Below, piece after piece: positions 8,786-20,377 of a stretch of 64,000 bases of DNA; positions within the stretch are counted from its first letter, which is position 1; every line of letters starts with the position of its first letter. The position numbers and the translations under genes were made by a program. Under the pieces are notes generated by a model. The model saw nothing but the letters and a program-made list of their open reading frames with translations. It had not been told where the DNA came from and made no database searches. This stretch comes from Pseudomonadaceae bacterium SI-3 (GTDB lineage: Bacteria > Pseudomonadota > Gammaproteobacteria > Pseudomonadales > Pseudomonadaceae): NCBI GenBank assembly GCA_004010935.1, contig CP026511.1, positions 2,666,001-2,730,000 of the forward strand, in the 5' to 3' direction.

Positions 8786-8862
8786 GCCCGGACCCGGCTG
8801 CCTTGCCCCTGGCAGCCGGCGCCTTCCATAATCGGCCGAACCTCACCGGACAGCTCGAACCC

Positions 8863-10353
<1,491 letters not shown>

Positions 10354-10453
10354 CGCGATAGCTAGAAGTTCGTAAGCAATGATGGGTGCCTTGCTGCGGC
10401 TGATGTCCGTCGTTAACGTAACGAACCGTTGACTGTCGCAGGATGCGCAAAGA

Positions 10454-10945
10454 ATGACATTTACGATTCGCCCGGTTTGCCACGAAGATCTGCCGGCTAT
10501 CTGTGAATGGCCGCAGGACGAAGCCGAACTCTTCTATTGCTTTCCAAAAGCTCATTACCCACTCACTGAGGGCCAACTGCTCGAGGCGATCGCTCAACGC
10601 GCCGAGTCGTCCGTCGTCGTCCAATCAGGCAGGCCCGTAGCATTCGCGAACTTCTACCGATGGGATCAGGGTGGGGTTTGTTCAATCGGGAACGTGATCG
10701 TTGCGCCGAACGCGCGCAGGTCCGGGGCTGCAGGTTTCCTCGTCGACCACCTTTGCGCGGTTGCCTTCTCGAAATTTGCGGCCGCCCAGGTGCAGATCTC
10801 CTGTTTCAGCCTGAACACAGCGGGCCTGCTGCTCTATCCGAAGCTCGGGTTCGTGCCATTCGCGATCGAGGAAAGACAGAGTCGGGCCGGTGAACGCATC
10901 GCGTTAGTTCATCTCCGTCGCAACCCGCCATCGGCAGGGCAATGA
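10454..10945 (+). CDS. GNAT-family N-acetyltransferase
   Basis: A 163-residue protein of the GNAT acetyl-CoA-dependent acetyltransferase fold. Visible elements are the N-terminal strand FTIRPVCHEDLPAICEW, the central strand SIGNVIVAPNARRSGAAGFLVDHL (a variant of the acetyl-CoA-binding R/Q-x-x-G-x-G/A loop) and the C-terminal NTAGLLLYPKLGFVPF. The substrate is unknown. It follows the sigma-54 regulator by 100 bp and converges on the 3-hydroxybutyrate dehydrogenase gene, so context gives little help. Confidence 0.85.
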   Translation: MTFTIRPVCHEDLPAICEWPQDEAELFYCFPKAHYPLTEGQLLEAIAQRAESSVVVQSGRPVAFANFYRWDQGGVCSIGNVIVAPNARRSGAAGFLVDHLCAVAFSKFAAAQVQISCFSLNTAGLLLYPKLGFVPFAIEERQSRAGERIALVHLRRNPPSAGQ

Positions 10946-10966
10946 CAAACTGTTTTGCCACCGGTA

Positions 10967-10992
10967 GCCGCAGACGACACACCCGCTGCGGC
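10967..10992. other. Inverted repeat between convergent genes
   Basis: GCCGCAG at 10967-10973 and CTGCGGC at 10986-10992 form a 7-bp stem with a 12-nt loop between the GNAT gene and bdhA. It may act as a weak bidirectional transcription end, but there is no T-run. Confidence 0.3.
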
Positions 10993-11010
10993 CATGGATG
11001 GCCCGAATGA

Positions 11011-11781
11011 CTATTGCGCCAGCCAGCCGCCGTCGACATTCCAGGCAACGCCGCGGACCTGGCGAGCAGCATCGCTGCACAGGAAGACGGCCAGCTCGCC
11101 CAGCTGTTCCGGCGTCACGAAATCCAGCGACGGTTGTTTTTCCATTAGCAGCTCGCGGGTCGCCTGGCTCGGGTCGCCGTGGGCCTGGGCCTTGCTATCG
11201 ATCTGCTGCTGCACCAGGGGCGTCAATACCCAGCCAGGACAAAGCGCGTTACAGGTAATGCCGGTGGTAGCTGTTTCCAACGCCACGGTTTTGGTCAGAC
11301 CGACCAGGCCATGCTTGGCGGCCACATAAGCAGCCTTCTGCGCCGAGGCCACCAGGCCATGAACCGAGGCGATGTTGATGATCCGCCCCCAGTTGCGCTC
11401 ACGCATGCCCGGCAAGGCGAGGCGCATGGTGTGAAACGCCGAGGACAGGTTGATGGCAATGATGGTGTCCCAGCGCTCCACGGGGAATGTTTCGATGGGA
11501 GCGACATGCTGGATGCCAGCATTGTTGACCAGCACATCGACTGAGCCGAGGTCGCGCTCCGTCCGGCTGACCAAATCGGCGATCTGATCCACATCGGACA
11601 CGTCGGCAGGATGGTGCAGCACGCGCGTGCCGTATGCCGAGACGCGTTCGAGGGCGGCATCAACATCGCCGAAACCGTTGAGCATCACGTCGGCCCCGGC
11701 CTCGGCCAGCTTGCAGGCAATGCCCAGGCCGATACCACTGGTCGAACCCGTCACGAGAGCAGTCTTAGCGTTGAGTGTCAT
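11011..11781 (-). CDS. bdhA: D-3-hydroxybutyrate dehydrogenase
   Basis: A 256-residue short-chain dehydrogenase that oxidises D-3-hydroxybutyrate to acetoacetate with NAD+. It shows the nucleotide-binding TGSTSGIGLGIA, the NNAGIQH motif, the catalytic Ser (INIASVHG) and YxxxK (YVAAKHG), and the C-terminal lid LVQQQIDSKAQ followed by VRGVAWNVDGGWLAQ, all characteristic of the 3-hydroxybutyrate enzymes. The product acetoacetate is the substrate of the two scoAB pairs in the window. No adjacent transporter or regulator gene is seen; the nearest sigma-54 activator gene is 650 bp away and might also act here, but I found no good -24/-12 site upstream. Confidence 0.94.
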   Translation of the reverse strand: MTLNAKTALVTGSTSGIGLGIACKLAEAGADVMLNGFGDVDAALERVSAYGTRVLHHPADVSDVDQIADLVSRTERDLGSVDVLVNNAGIQHVAPIETFPVERWDTIIAINLSSAFHTMRLALPGMRERNWGRIINIASVHGLVASAQKAAYVAAKHGLVGLTKTVALETATTGITCNALCPGWVLTPLVQQQIDSKAQAHGDPSQATRELLMEKQPSLDFVTPEQLGELAVFLCSDAARQVRGVAWNVDGGWLAQ

Positions 11782-12393
11782 GGCGTGCTCCGATCGGGTT
11801 GCGCAACTGGAACAGCGCGGCCAAAACCGACGCGTTGATTGCCAGCAAAGCGGCCTTCACAGACCATGACGGGGGCGCTGACAGGCAGGGTACTGGACGA
11901 GTGGCTGGCACAACGGCCAGAACTAAAAGAAGGAGTCATCTGCGGTTTTCCTTGTTGTTCTTGTCGCCTCGCTCGGATGCATCAGCTTCAACGAGCAAAG
12001 AGAGACTTTGTCAGAGCGAAAGCCATGCCAATCCAGACGCGGCCAGCAGAAATGGTTCCTAGGCCTTGGTTTCGCTGACTTACAGCTGCCAAACCGAGGT
12101 GAGTGGACGACCGACGGGACAACGGCGCATCACGCTAATGTACAGATTCGTGTACATGCCCATTTCGACGTACTGCCTTCACGACGATATGTCCGGATGA
12201 CTGGACCCATGCCTGTCCGCCCGGTCCGCGTAGCGCCGTTAAACCGATTCGGGATTCACCGGCCGCGTTTCTGCAGATCAACCAAGAAGTAATGCCGTTT
12301 TCTGCCGGGCACACCACTCAGGGTGGCCCCCGGCGGCCTGGCCATGTTTGGTCAAGGCAGCCCCAGGCGGGACTTAGCGACGTTCCTTGATGC
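11782..12393. other. 612-bp region without a supported gene
   Basis: It holds the promoter region of bdhA (minus strand) and the 3' flank of the hybrid kinase gene. Short open frames exist on both strands, but none has a good ribosome-binding site or a recognisable protein. A small palindrome, GTTGCGCAAC, lies near 11798. I see no remnant of a known gene. Confidence 0.5.
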
Positions 12394-15300
12394 CTACAAA
12401 GCCAGCATTTCCTGGACGCGGATGGCAAGGGTATCGATCGCGAAGGGTTTCGTCAGGACCTGCATGCCCGCACCCAGGGAGTTGTTTCCAAGCGCTGCGC
12501 TTTCTGCATAGCCTGTAATGAAGAGGGTCTTCAGGCCCGTGCGTATCTCCCGACCCGCGTCGGCCATCTGTCGTCCGTTCATACCCCCCGGCAGGCCGAC
12601 GTCTGTGATCAGCAAGTCGATGTTTACTTCGGATTGCAACACTTTCAGCCCGCTGACACTGTCAGCCGCCTCAATCAACGTGTAGCCAAGGTCACCTAGA
12701 ACATCCATCAGGAGCAGACGCACGGTCGGTTCGTCGTCCACGATCAGAATCGTCCCGCGGGCCTCGCCGGGAACGGTATTCGTCATCGTCGGCACGGTTG
12801 CGGCTTCGGCCGCTTCACCGATGTAACGCGGCAGGAAGATGGATACCTGGGTGCCCTGCCCCTTCTCTGAATCAATGCGAACCTGGCCACCGGACTGCTT
12901 GGCAAATCCGTAGATCATCGATAGCCCCAGGCCTGTGCCCTGGCCGATCGGCTTGGTGGTGAAGAAGGGGTCAAACGCCTTGGCGATAACGGCTGGTGTC
13001 ATGCCCGTTCCGGAGTCCGCTACGCTCAGCGAGAGATACTGACCCTCGGGAAGGTCGTATGCCCGAGCGATATCACCCGCCAGCCATCGGTTGGACGTCT
13101 CGATGGTGATACGCCCGCCGTCCGGCATGGCATCGCGGGAATTGATGCACAGGTTGAGGATGGCATTCTCGAGCTGGCTCGCATCGACGGACGCCGACCA
13201 GAGGTGCATGCCACTGACGGTTTCAACCCGAATACCGGGGCCGACCGTGCGCTGGATCAGCTCCGTCATACCCTCCATCAGCACATTCACGTCGATCGGC
13301 CGCGGGTCGAGCGTCTGGCGCCGCGAAAACGCCAGGAGACGGTGCGTCACGGCTGCGGCACGTTTCGCCGCCCCCTGAGCTGACGCCATGTACCTATCGA
13401 TATCGTCAAACCGCCCCTGGGACAACCGCAGACTCATCAGCTCTAACGCGCCCGAAATTCCTGCGAGCAGGTTGTTGAAGTCGTGTGCAAGGCCCCCGGT
13501 GAGTTGACCGACAGCCTCCATTTTCTGTGACTGTCGCAGCTTATCCTCGGTCTGGATCAGCGCTGCCGTCCGCTCGGCCACGCGTTGCTCCAGGGTCTCA
13601 TTGAGCGCTCTCAACGCCGCAGTGGCCCTGTCACGCTCCGCCTCGATGGACCGCCGGTGTTCGACGTCAATCAGTACGCCTGGGAAATTATGAGGCGTGC
13701 GGTCTTCCGCGAGATCGACACGTCCGTTCGCTTCGATCCAGTAATACCTGCCATCAGCACGCCGTACCCGGTACTGATGGGCGTAGGCGCCACCGCGGGA
13801 GATCGCTTCGGCTATCGCAGCCTTCAGCCCCTCCCGGTCTTCGGTGTGCACGGTAGCGATTATCTGCTCAAGGCTGAGCCCTTCTCGGCCGAGGGCGGGG
13901 TCAAGACCAAAGGCGACAGCGAAGCCTTCATCGACCGTGAACCGGTCGGTAGGCAGATGCCAATTCCAGGTTCCGATGATCGCGCCGGCCGCGAGGGCAA
14001 GCTGAACGCGCTGGACGTTTTCTCGCGCAAGCGATTCACTGACACGCAGGCGCTCTTCGGCACGTCGCCTCTGGGTTACATCGCTGAAGAGAATCGCAAT
14101 CTGGCGCTCGGCGGGGTCGCCGACTCGAACGGCCCGAACGTCGAACCAACGCTCGAACGCTTCAGCGTAATTCTCGAAACTGGCCGGCTCCCCGGTTTTC
14201 GCAACGTGGCCGTAGGTTTCGAACCAGAATTGCTCCAGATCCGGTGCGAATTCGGTAACCCACTTGCCCCGCAGGTCGACGCCTGCCTGGCGCTCGAACG
14301 CCGGGTTGGCCTCAACAAACAGATAGTCCACGGGCTGGTCGTTCGCGTCGAACTTGACCTGAACGATCGCGAACGCCGCTTCGATAGACTCCAGTATGGT
14401 TTTGAACCGCTCCTCACTCTGGCGCAGCGCTATTTCCACAGCGCGCATGCGTGTCAGATCAAGCATCGCGCCGATCATACGCACGGCCTCACCTTCGGCG
14501 TTGCGGATAACCTGGCCGCGGTCGATCACCTCGGCGTAGGTCCCGTCCTGACGCCGGAAGCGGTATTCACCCGTCCAGGTGGTACCGCTCCCATCGATAA
14601 CGGCGCGAATCGATGAGTGGATGCGCGCGCGGTCCTCTGCATGGATGCGCTCGATCCACCAGTCTCCAGAACTGTCGACGTCCGCAAGTGGGTAGCCGTA
14701 TGCCTGCTCCAGTGCATCGTTCCAGAGCACATGATTGGTGTTCAGATCCCAGTCCCAAACGGCATCATTAGTAGCTTTCGCAGCCAGACGATAGCGTTGC
14801 TGAGATTCCTCAATGGCGCGGCCTGCCATGTGCTCGCTGGTGTGGTCATGCAGGATCTTCATATAGCCAAGATGGCTGTGATTTGGGCCATACAGTGGCG
14901 ACATCGCCTCCGATGCCCAGAATTGTTGACCGTCTTTGCGCAAGTGCCAGCGCTCGTTTGTCACGCGCCCACGACGCAGCACATCTTCCATCTCATGCTT
15001 GGCCCGGCCTGTGGCTCGATCGGTCACCGTGAAGATCCGCTCGCTGCTCTGGCCAAGCATTTCCGTGGCGCTCCACCCCATCACCTGCTCGGCACCCAGG
15101 TTCCAGTCGGTAATGATTCCAGCTGGATCAGTCAGGACAATGGCGAGCTCGGTGATGCTGTCGAACACTGCGCGTTGGCGTGCTTCGCTACTGGTCAGCG
15201 CAGCCTGGCTGGCTGCGAGCTCTGCTGCCAGTGCTTGTAGCGTCATCGGGTCGGCCGCGCTTGCCGGTTGGCAGCTCGAGCAGGAATCCGGCTGATGGAC

Positions 15301-15402
15301 GTCGCGCCGCGTCTGTTGCTCCGCGCAGATCCCTGCGTTCTCAAGGACGGTGCGCAGACGCACGACTTCTGCCTCAAGCGCCTCACGGGTAAGGTCTTTC
15401 AA
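12394..15402 (-). CDS. Soluble hybrid histidine kinase with four PAS domains and a receiver
   Basis: A 1002-residue protein without membrane helices. After an N-terminal coiled coil it has four PAS or PAS/PAC repeats (about 70-190, 205-330, 335-455 and 475-595), a HisKA domain with the phospho-histidine in LAHDFNNLL (H640), and an HATPase domain (N box LENAILNLCINSRDAMPDGG, G boxes SVADSGTGM and GQGTGLGLSMIYGF). It ends in a receiver domain with the DDE acidic pocket, phospho-aspartate D934 (TDVGLPGG) and K985 (TKPF). It starts with TTG at 15402 behind an AGG; no better ATG is near. The AHDFNN type is typical of cytosolic orphan hybrid kinases. The partner and signal are unknown. It is a close relative of the frameshifted kinase at 18.0-20.1 kb. 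Confidence 0.93.
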   Translation of the reverse strand: MKDLTREALEAEVVRLRTVLENAGICAEQQTRRDVHQPDSCSSCQPASAADPMTLQALAAELAASQAALTSSEARQRAVFDSITELAIVLTDPAGIITDWNLGAEQVMGWSATEMLGQSSERIFTVTDRATGRAKHEMEDVLRRGRVTNERWHLRKDGQQFWASEAMSPLYGPNHSHLGYMKILHDHTSEHMAGRAIEESQQRYRLAAKATNDAVWDWDLNTNHVLWNDALEQAYGYPLADVDSSGDWWIERIHAEDRARIHSSIRAVIDGSGTTWTGEYRFRRQDGTYAEVIDRGQVIRNAEGEAVRMIGAMLDLTRMRAVEIALRQSEERFKTILESIEAAFAIVQVKFDANDQPVDYLFVEANPAFERQAGVDLRGKWVTEFAPDLEQFWFETYGHVAKTGEPASFENYAEAFERWFDVRAVRVGDPAERQIAILFSDVTQRRRAEERLRVSESLARENVQRVQLALAAGAIIGTWNWHLPTDRFTVDEGFAVAFGLDPALGREGLSLEQIIATVHTEDREGLKAAIAEAISRGGAYAHQYRVRRADGRYYWIEANGRVDLAEDRTPHNFPGVLIDVEHRRSIEAERDRATAALRALNETLEQRVAERTAALIQTEDKLRQSQKMEAVGQLTGGLAHDFNNLLAGISGALELMSLRLSQGRFDDIDRYMASAQGAAKRAAAVTHRLLAFSRRQTLDPRPIDVNVLMEGMTELIQRTVGPGIRVETVSGMHLWSASVDASQLENAILNLCINSRDAMPDGGRITIETSNRWLAGDIARAYDLPEGQYLSLSVADSGTGMTPAVIAKAFDPFFTTKPIGQGTGLGLSMIYGFAKQSGGQVRIDSEKGQGTQVSIFLPRYIGEAAEAATVPTMTNTVPGEARGTILIVDDEPTVRLLLMDVLGDLGYTLIEAADSVSGLKVLQSEVNIDLLITDVGLPGGMNGRQMADAGREIRTGLKTLFITGYAESAALGNNSLGAGMQVLTKPFAIDTLAIRVQEMLAL

Positions 15403-15704
15403 CGCGATACCTATCTCAATCTGATAACGATGACGGACCGTTCCCCACGATCTGGCGGGTTAGACAACCTGTCTGCAATTGTCGAGGTTAGCGCCACACG
15501 AGCACAACCACCGGCTGACCTGTCGACGGCCTGGGACGTTTATGCGCCAACAACGACCCAGAGGTTTGCCTGGCCGCGCCAATACGAGGAGGGTCACACC
15601 GCCAGTCGGCGCCGGTTGCAATCTCACCCAACCTCCACGCAGCCAGATCCGTCCACGACTTCAGCACGCATCACCGCCATGGCAGTAGTTGCGCGAACTG
15701 ACCC
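15403..15704. other. 302-bp gap without a supported gene
   Basis: It separates the pgm stop codon from the hybrid kinase start, both on the minus strand. It presumably carries the kinase promoter. I see no hairpin with a T-run and no credible small gene. Confidence 0.5.
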
Positions 15705-17369
<1,665 letters not shown>

Positions 17370-17404
17370 CAGTCGTTCCTTTGGAAGATCAGTAGGTCAA
17401 TTCA

Positions 17405-17425
17405 GGCAGAACCCTGAGTTCTGCC
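17405..17425. other. Hairpin upstream of pgm
   Basis: GGCAGAAC-CCTGA-GTTCTGCC is a perfect 8-bp stem with a 5-nt loop, 36 bp upstream of the pgm start codon. It could be an operator or a leader hairpin. I do not recognise the sequence. Confidence 0.35.
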
Positions 17426-17606
17426 GAGGGTGTCGAACGCAAAATGACGGTGGCAACCGGCACTTATCTACGCGCTTCGACCATGCACCCTCGGGCTTTG
17501 GTTCCCCACAGTTGCATCGAAAGCGCATGCGCAGCGGTGGCGCATGATAGAGCGCGCCGGCCGTGCCGCGAAGATGGCGGGTTGAGGTTCCGCTGCCGAC
17601 CGAAGA

Positions 17607-17813
17607 TCAGACGAGCAAGCTGCTCCAGGCAGAGGCCAGCAGCAACAACGCCATGCACCGATTGAAACGTCTGATCGACTGCGCTGATTTCAGCAGCCGC
17701 ACTGCCCCCTGCCCCAACGCCGCCCATGCGCATAGACAAGGAACCGCGATGAGAAAGAACAGCAGCGCGTAGGTCCCGTAGTGCAACCAACTGGCGTCAG
17801 CGCCGGCGAACAC
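17607..17813 (-). pseudogene. C-terminal remnant of a LysE/RhtB-like exporter
   Basis: This minus-strand frame encodes a short, mostly hydrophobic stretch: LHYGTYALLFFLIAVPCLCAWAALGQGAVRLL, then RRFNRCMALLLLASAWSSLLV. That resembles the last two helices of LysE/RhtB amino-acid exporters, which end in a basic R-x-N-R-x-M segment followed by a hydrophobic helix. The first four helices are missing, and the frame is closed by a stop codon just upstream, so at most a gene fragment remains. It abuts an EAL-domain remnant on the other strand. The family call is from sequence character only. Confidence 0.4.
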
Positions 17814-17819
17814 ACTGCG

Positions 17820-17922
17820 ACTCAGGGCTTCTACCTCGGCCGGCCCATGTCACCGCTGCTGTTCCAGCAGGTTCTGGCCGATGCCCAGGTGGCAAGTGTC
17901 ATCTCGGCGGGCGGACGCTAAG
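17820..17922 (+). pseudogene. C-terminal remnant of an EAL-domain protein
   Basis: The plus-strand frame reads TQGFYLGRPMSPLLFQQVLA and ends ADAQVASVISAGGR-stop. QGF/Y-x-x-RPM is the hallmark C-terminal end of EAL phosphodiesterase domains; compare AQGYLFAKPMPLAQL in the intact protein at 20378-22963. Upstream of the TQG the EAL homology stops abruptly, so only the last 33 or so codons survive. The stop codon overlaps the stop of the frameshift-corrected kinase at 17918. This looks like the scar of a deletion or rearrangement. Confidence 0.5.
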
Positions 17923-18035
17923 CGCTCGTCGAACCCGTACGGACAGGCCATCCCGCGGGACCTGGCCTTGCGCCCTCAATAGCGCCCGTTTCAGCCTGCG
18001 CGTCCAAGGCGGCTGATACTGTTTCAGCCAGATGC

Positions 18036-20087
18036 TCAAGCGTGAACGGCTTGGTCATCATACTCATGCCCGCCCCGAGAAACTCCGAGCGAATCGCGGC
18101 GTTTTTCGGCGTAACCGCTGATGAACAGAACGGGCAGATCCGGCCGTTTCTGCTGGATGATTTCGGCCAGTTGGCGACCGTTCAGACCGGGCAGTCCGAC
18201 GTCGGTTATCAACAGGTCCAGCGTAAGCAAGCCATCGAGCAAACTCAGCGCCTGCTGACCATCTTCAGCGAGGTGCACCTGGTAGCCGAAGTCCTCCAGC
18301 GCGGCGGCGAGCAACAGGCGTACCGAATCATCATCCTCCACCACAAGGATCGTCTGCCCTCGTCCGGAGGTCAGATCCACGGACGCGGCGATCGCCCCAT
18401 TCTCGACTGCAGACGACTGCGCCAGGGGTATGTACAAGGTGATCGAGGTACCGGCCCCCTCCTCGCTGGTCACCGAGACGAAACCGCTGCTCTGTTGAAC
18501 GAATCCGTAGACCATGGACAGACCCAACCCGGTGCCTTGCCCCAAGGGTTTGGTGGTGAAGAAGGGTTCGAATATCTTCCCCAGCACGGGCTCGGGAATA
18601 CCGACCCCCGTGTCCGATACCCTGATGCTGACGTAGCGCCCCCTGTGACCACCCAGACGAGCAGCCTCGGTCTCGTCGATATCGGCTCGGCTGGTAGCAA
18701 TCGCCAGAATGCCGCCATCTGGCATGGCATCACGCGCATTGATGCTTAGGTTCAACAAGGCGTTTTCAAGCTGGTTGGGATCGACTAATGCCAAGCCGGC
18801 ACCGTCATCAAGCTGCAGCTCAAGCTTGATCCGCTCCGTCAGCGTCCGTTTAAGTAGGTCGCTTAGCGACAAGATCAGCGGATTCACTGAAACGGTGCGG
18901 GCTTCGAGCGACTGCCGACGGGAGAACGCCAACAAGCGCTGGGTCAAGGCTGCCGCTCGGCTGGCGGACGTATGGGCGGCCGTCATGTAACGATCCAGAT
19001 CACCGTATTGCTGCCGGCCTATACGGAGTCGCATCAGGTCCAATGCGCCGATGACACCCGTAAGCATGTTGTTGAAATCGTGAGCGATGCCACCGGTGAG
19101 CTGGCCCACCGCGTCCATCTTCATGGATTGGCGCAGCTGGTCTTCGGTTCGGGCTCGTTCTTGGCTTTCCAGCGTCAGTTTCTCTAACGCCTCTTCCAGC
19201 GCACGGGTACGAACCTTGACCTGAAACTCAAGATCATCGTTGAACCGGCGCAACATTTCTTCGTTCTGCTTTTCAGCATTTATATCAATGACGACCAAGG
19301 CGGCGCCTCGGATCTCCCCTTGGCTGTCGTACAGCGGCACCGCATTGACGCGTGTCCACAGCTCAGGCCCGTCGTCGGGGTAGTAGCGGAAGTCAGCACC
19401 TTCCACCATTTCGCCGCGCAGAGCCCGGGCGCCTGCAAATTGATCCGGCGGGATCCGTTGACCCTGGCTATCGAGGCCCACCCATCGCTGAGCATGCCGA
19501 CCATCAGTGGATGGGATTCTTCGGTTGGGGACGTACCGCTCGTAGGTAGGATTGCTGAGCACGGTGGTCCCGTTTGTATCGATCAGGCAGATGCCAACCG
19601 GAAGGTGTTCGACCAGGCTCTCAAGCGTTGCTTGCTGCTCAGCGAGCTCCACGAGACGGTCTGCAATCTCGAACTGACGGAGGCGAGAGCGCCAGGCCAT
19701 CGCCACGGTGCTCAGCAGGGCTGCCGGTCTGATTGGCTGTTCGAGAATGACCAGGTCCGCTACCCACCCGGGTAACCGCTTCTTGACTGCCAGAAAATCA
19801 GCGCGGGATTCGCTCTGCGTATCTGTGACCACAATAAAGGGGATGTCCGCCCCGTCACCTTGCTCGGTGACGGCGGGCCCGCTCGCCATCGCCGAAGCGA
19901 GGAATCGATCGGTGGCGATCACCGCACCCACTCGGTGATCCAATTGTTGAAACAGGCTCTCGCTATCGGAGCAGAAAGCGAGTTCATACCCCTCTTCGTC
20001 CAGCAGTTGGACCAGGCGAGAGAAATCGACGCCACAGCCGGTGCCAATCAATAGCCGCCTGGCCTCGGATGAAATGTCAGCAGTCAC
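18036..20087 (-). CDS. Hybrid histidine kinase with frameshifted receiver domain
   Basis: A 683-residue soluble kinase as read. Residues 1-130 look like a degenerate receiver (RRLLIGTGCG...LVILEQPIRPAAL). Then come a PAS domain, HisKA (IAHDFNNML, H336), HATPase (GQGTGLGLSMVYGF) and a C-terminal receiver with phospho-aspartate at about 629. After GYAE (661) the frame departs from the family: the true continuation (NAAIRSEFLGAGMSMMTKPFTLEHL-like) is found one frame over and runs to a stop at 17918. Removing one T from the five-T run at 18102-18106 restores it. As read, the receiver loses its conserved lysine and last helix. I chose GTG at 20087, which has AGGAAG upstream; a longer in-frame start at 20315 has no homologous N-terminus. 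Confidence 0.88.
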   Translation of the reverse strand: MTADISSEARRLLIGTGCGVDFSRLVQLLDEEGYELAFCSDSESLFQQLDHRVGAVIATDRFLASAMASGPAVTEQGDGADIPFIVVTDTQSESRADFLAVKKRLPGWVADLVILEQPIRPAALLSTVAMAWRSRLRQFEIADRLVELAEQQATLESLVEHLPVGICLIDTNGTTVLSNPTYERYVPNRRIPSTDGRHAQRWVGLDSQGQRIPPDQFAGARALRGEMVEGADFRYYPDDGPELWTRVNAVPLYDSQGEIRGAALVVIDINAEKQNEEMLRRFNDDLEFQVKVRTRALEEALEKLTLESQERARTEDQLRQSMKMDAVGQLTGGIAHDFNNMLTGVIGALDLMRLRIGRQQYGDLDRYMTAAHTSASRAAALTQRLLAFSRRQSLEARTVSVNPLILSLSDLLKRTLTERIKLELQLDDGAGLALVDPNQLENALLNLSINARDAMPDGGILAIATSRADIDETEAARLGGHRGRYVSIRVSDTGVGIPEPVLGKIFEPFFTTKPLGQGTGLGLSMVYGFVQQSSGFVSVTSEEGAGTSITLYIPLAQSSAVENGAIAASVDLTSGRGQTILVVEDDDSVRLLLAAALEDFGYQVHLAEDGQQALSLLDGLLTLDLLITDVGLPGLNGRQLAEIIQQKRPDLPVLFISGYAEKRRDSLGVSRGGHEYDDQAVHA

Positions 20088-20377
20088 GTCGGTGCTCTTC
20101 CTGTAGTTAGGAGCAGGTGAGGTTTCCCTTCGCGTCCGTTTAGCACTCAAACTTCTGCTTTGAAGAATCGATAGATAAGCCGGCCACAAAGGCTGAAGGC
20201 GATGCTGTGCTTGATTGCGCAAGAGCCCCACAGTCAGGCTCCACGACAGCTTGGCCAGCTTGGGAGTAGTAGCGTCGACAAATGGTACAGAGCCGGCCGT
20301 GCGGGCAGAAGACACCGTGCATCCGATTCAGACAAATATTGAGTTGCGACTTCAGCGCAGTCCAAACGTCGAATGGC

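Noticed and set aside
11782..12393. Sigma-54 promoter for bdhA
   Set aside because: 3-hydroxybutyrate genes can be sigma-54 dependent and an activator gene is nearby, but no GG-N10-GC pattern close to consensus is found in the correct strand and place.
20088..20315. N-terminal extension of the second hybrid kinase
   Set aside because: The extra 76 residues have no domain, and a GTG with AGGAAG upstream at 20087 coincides with the start of the receiver-like fold.
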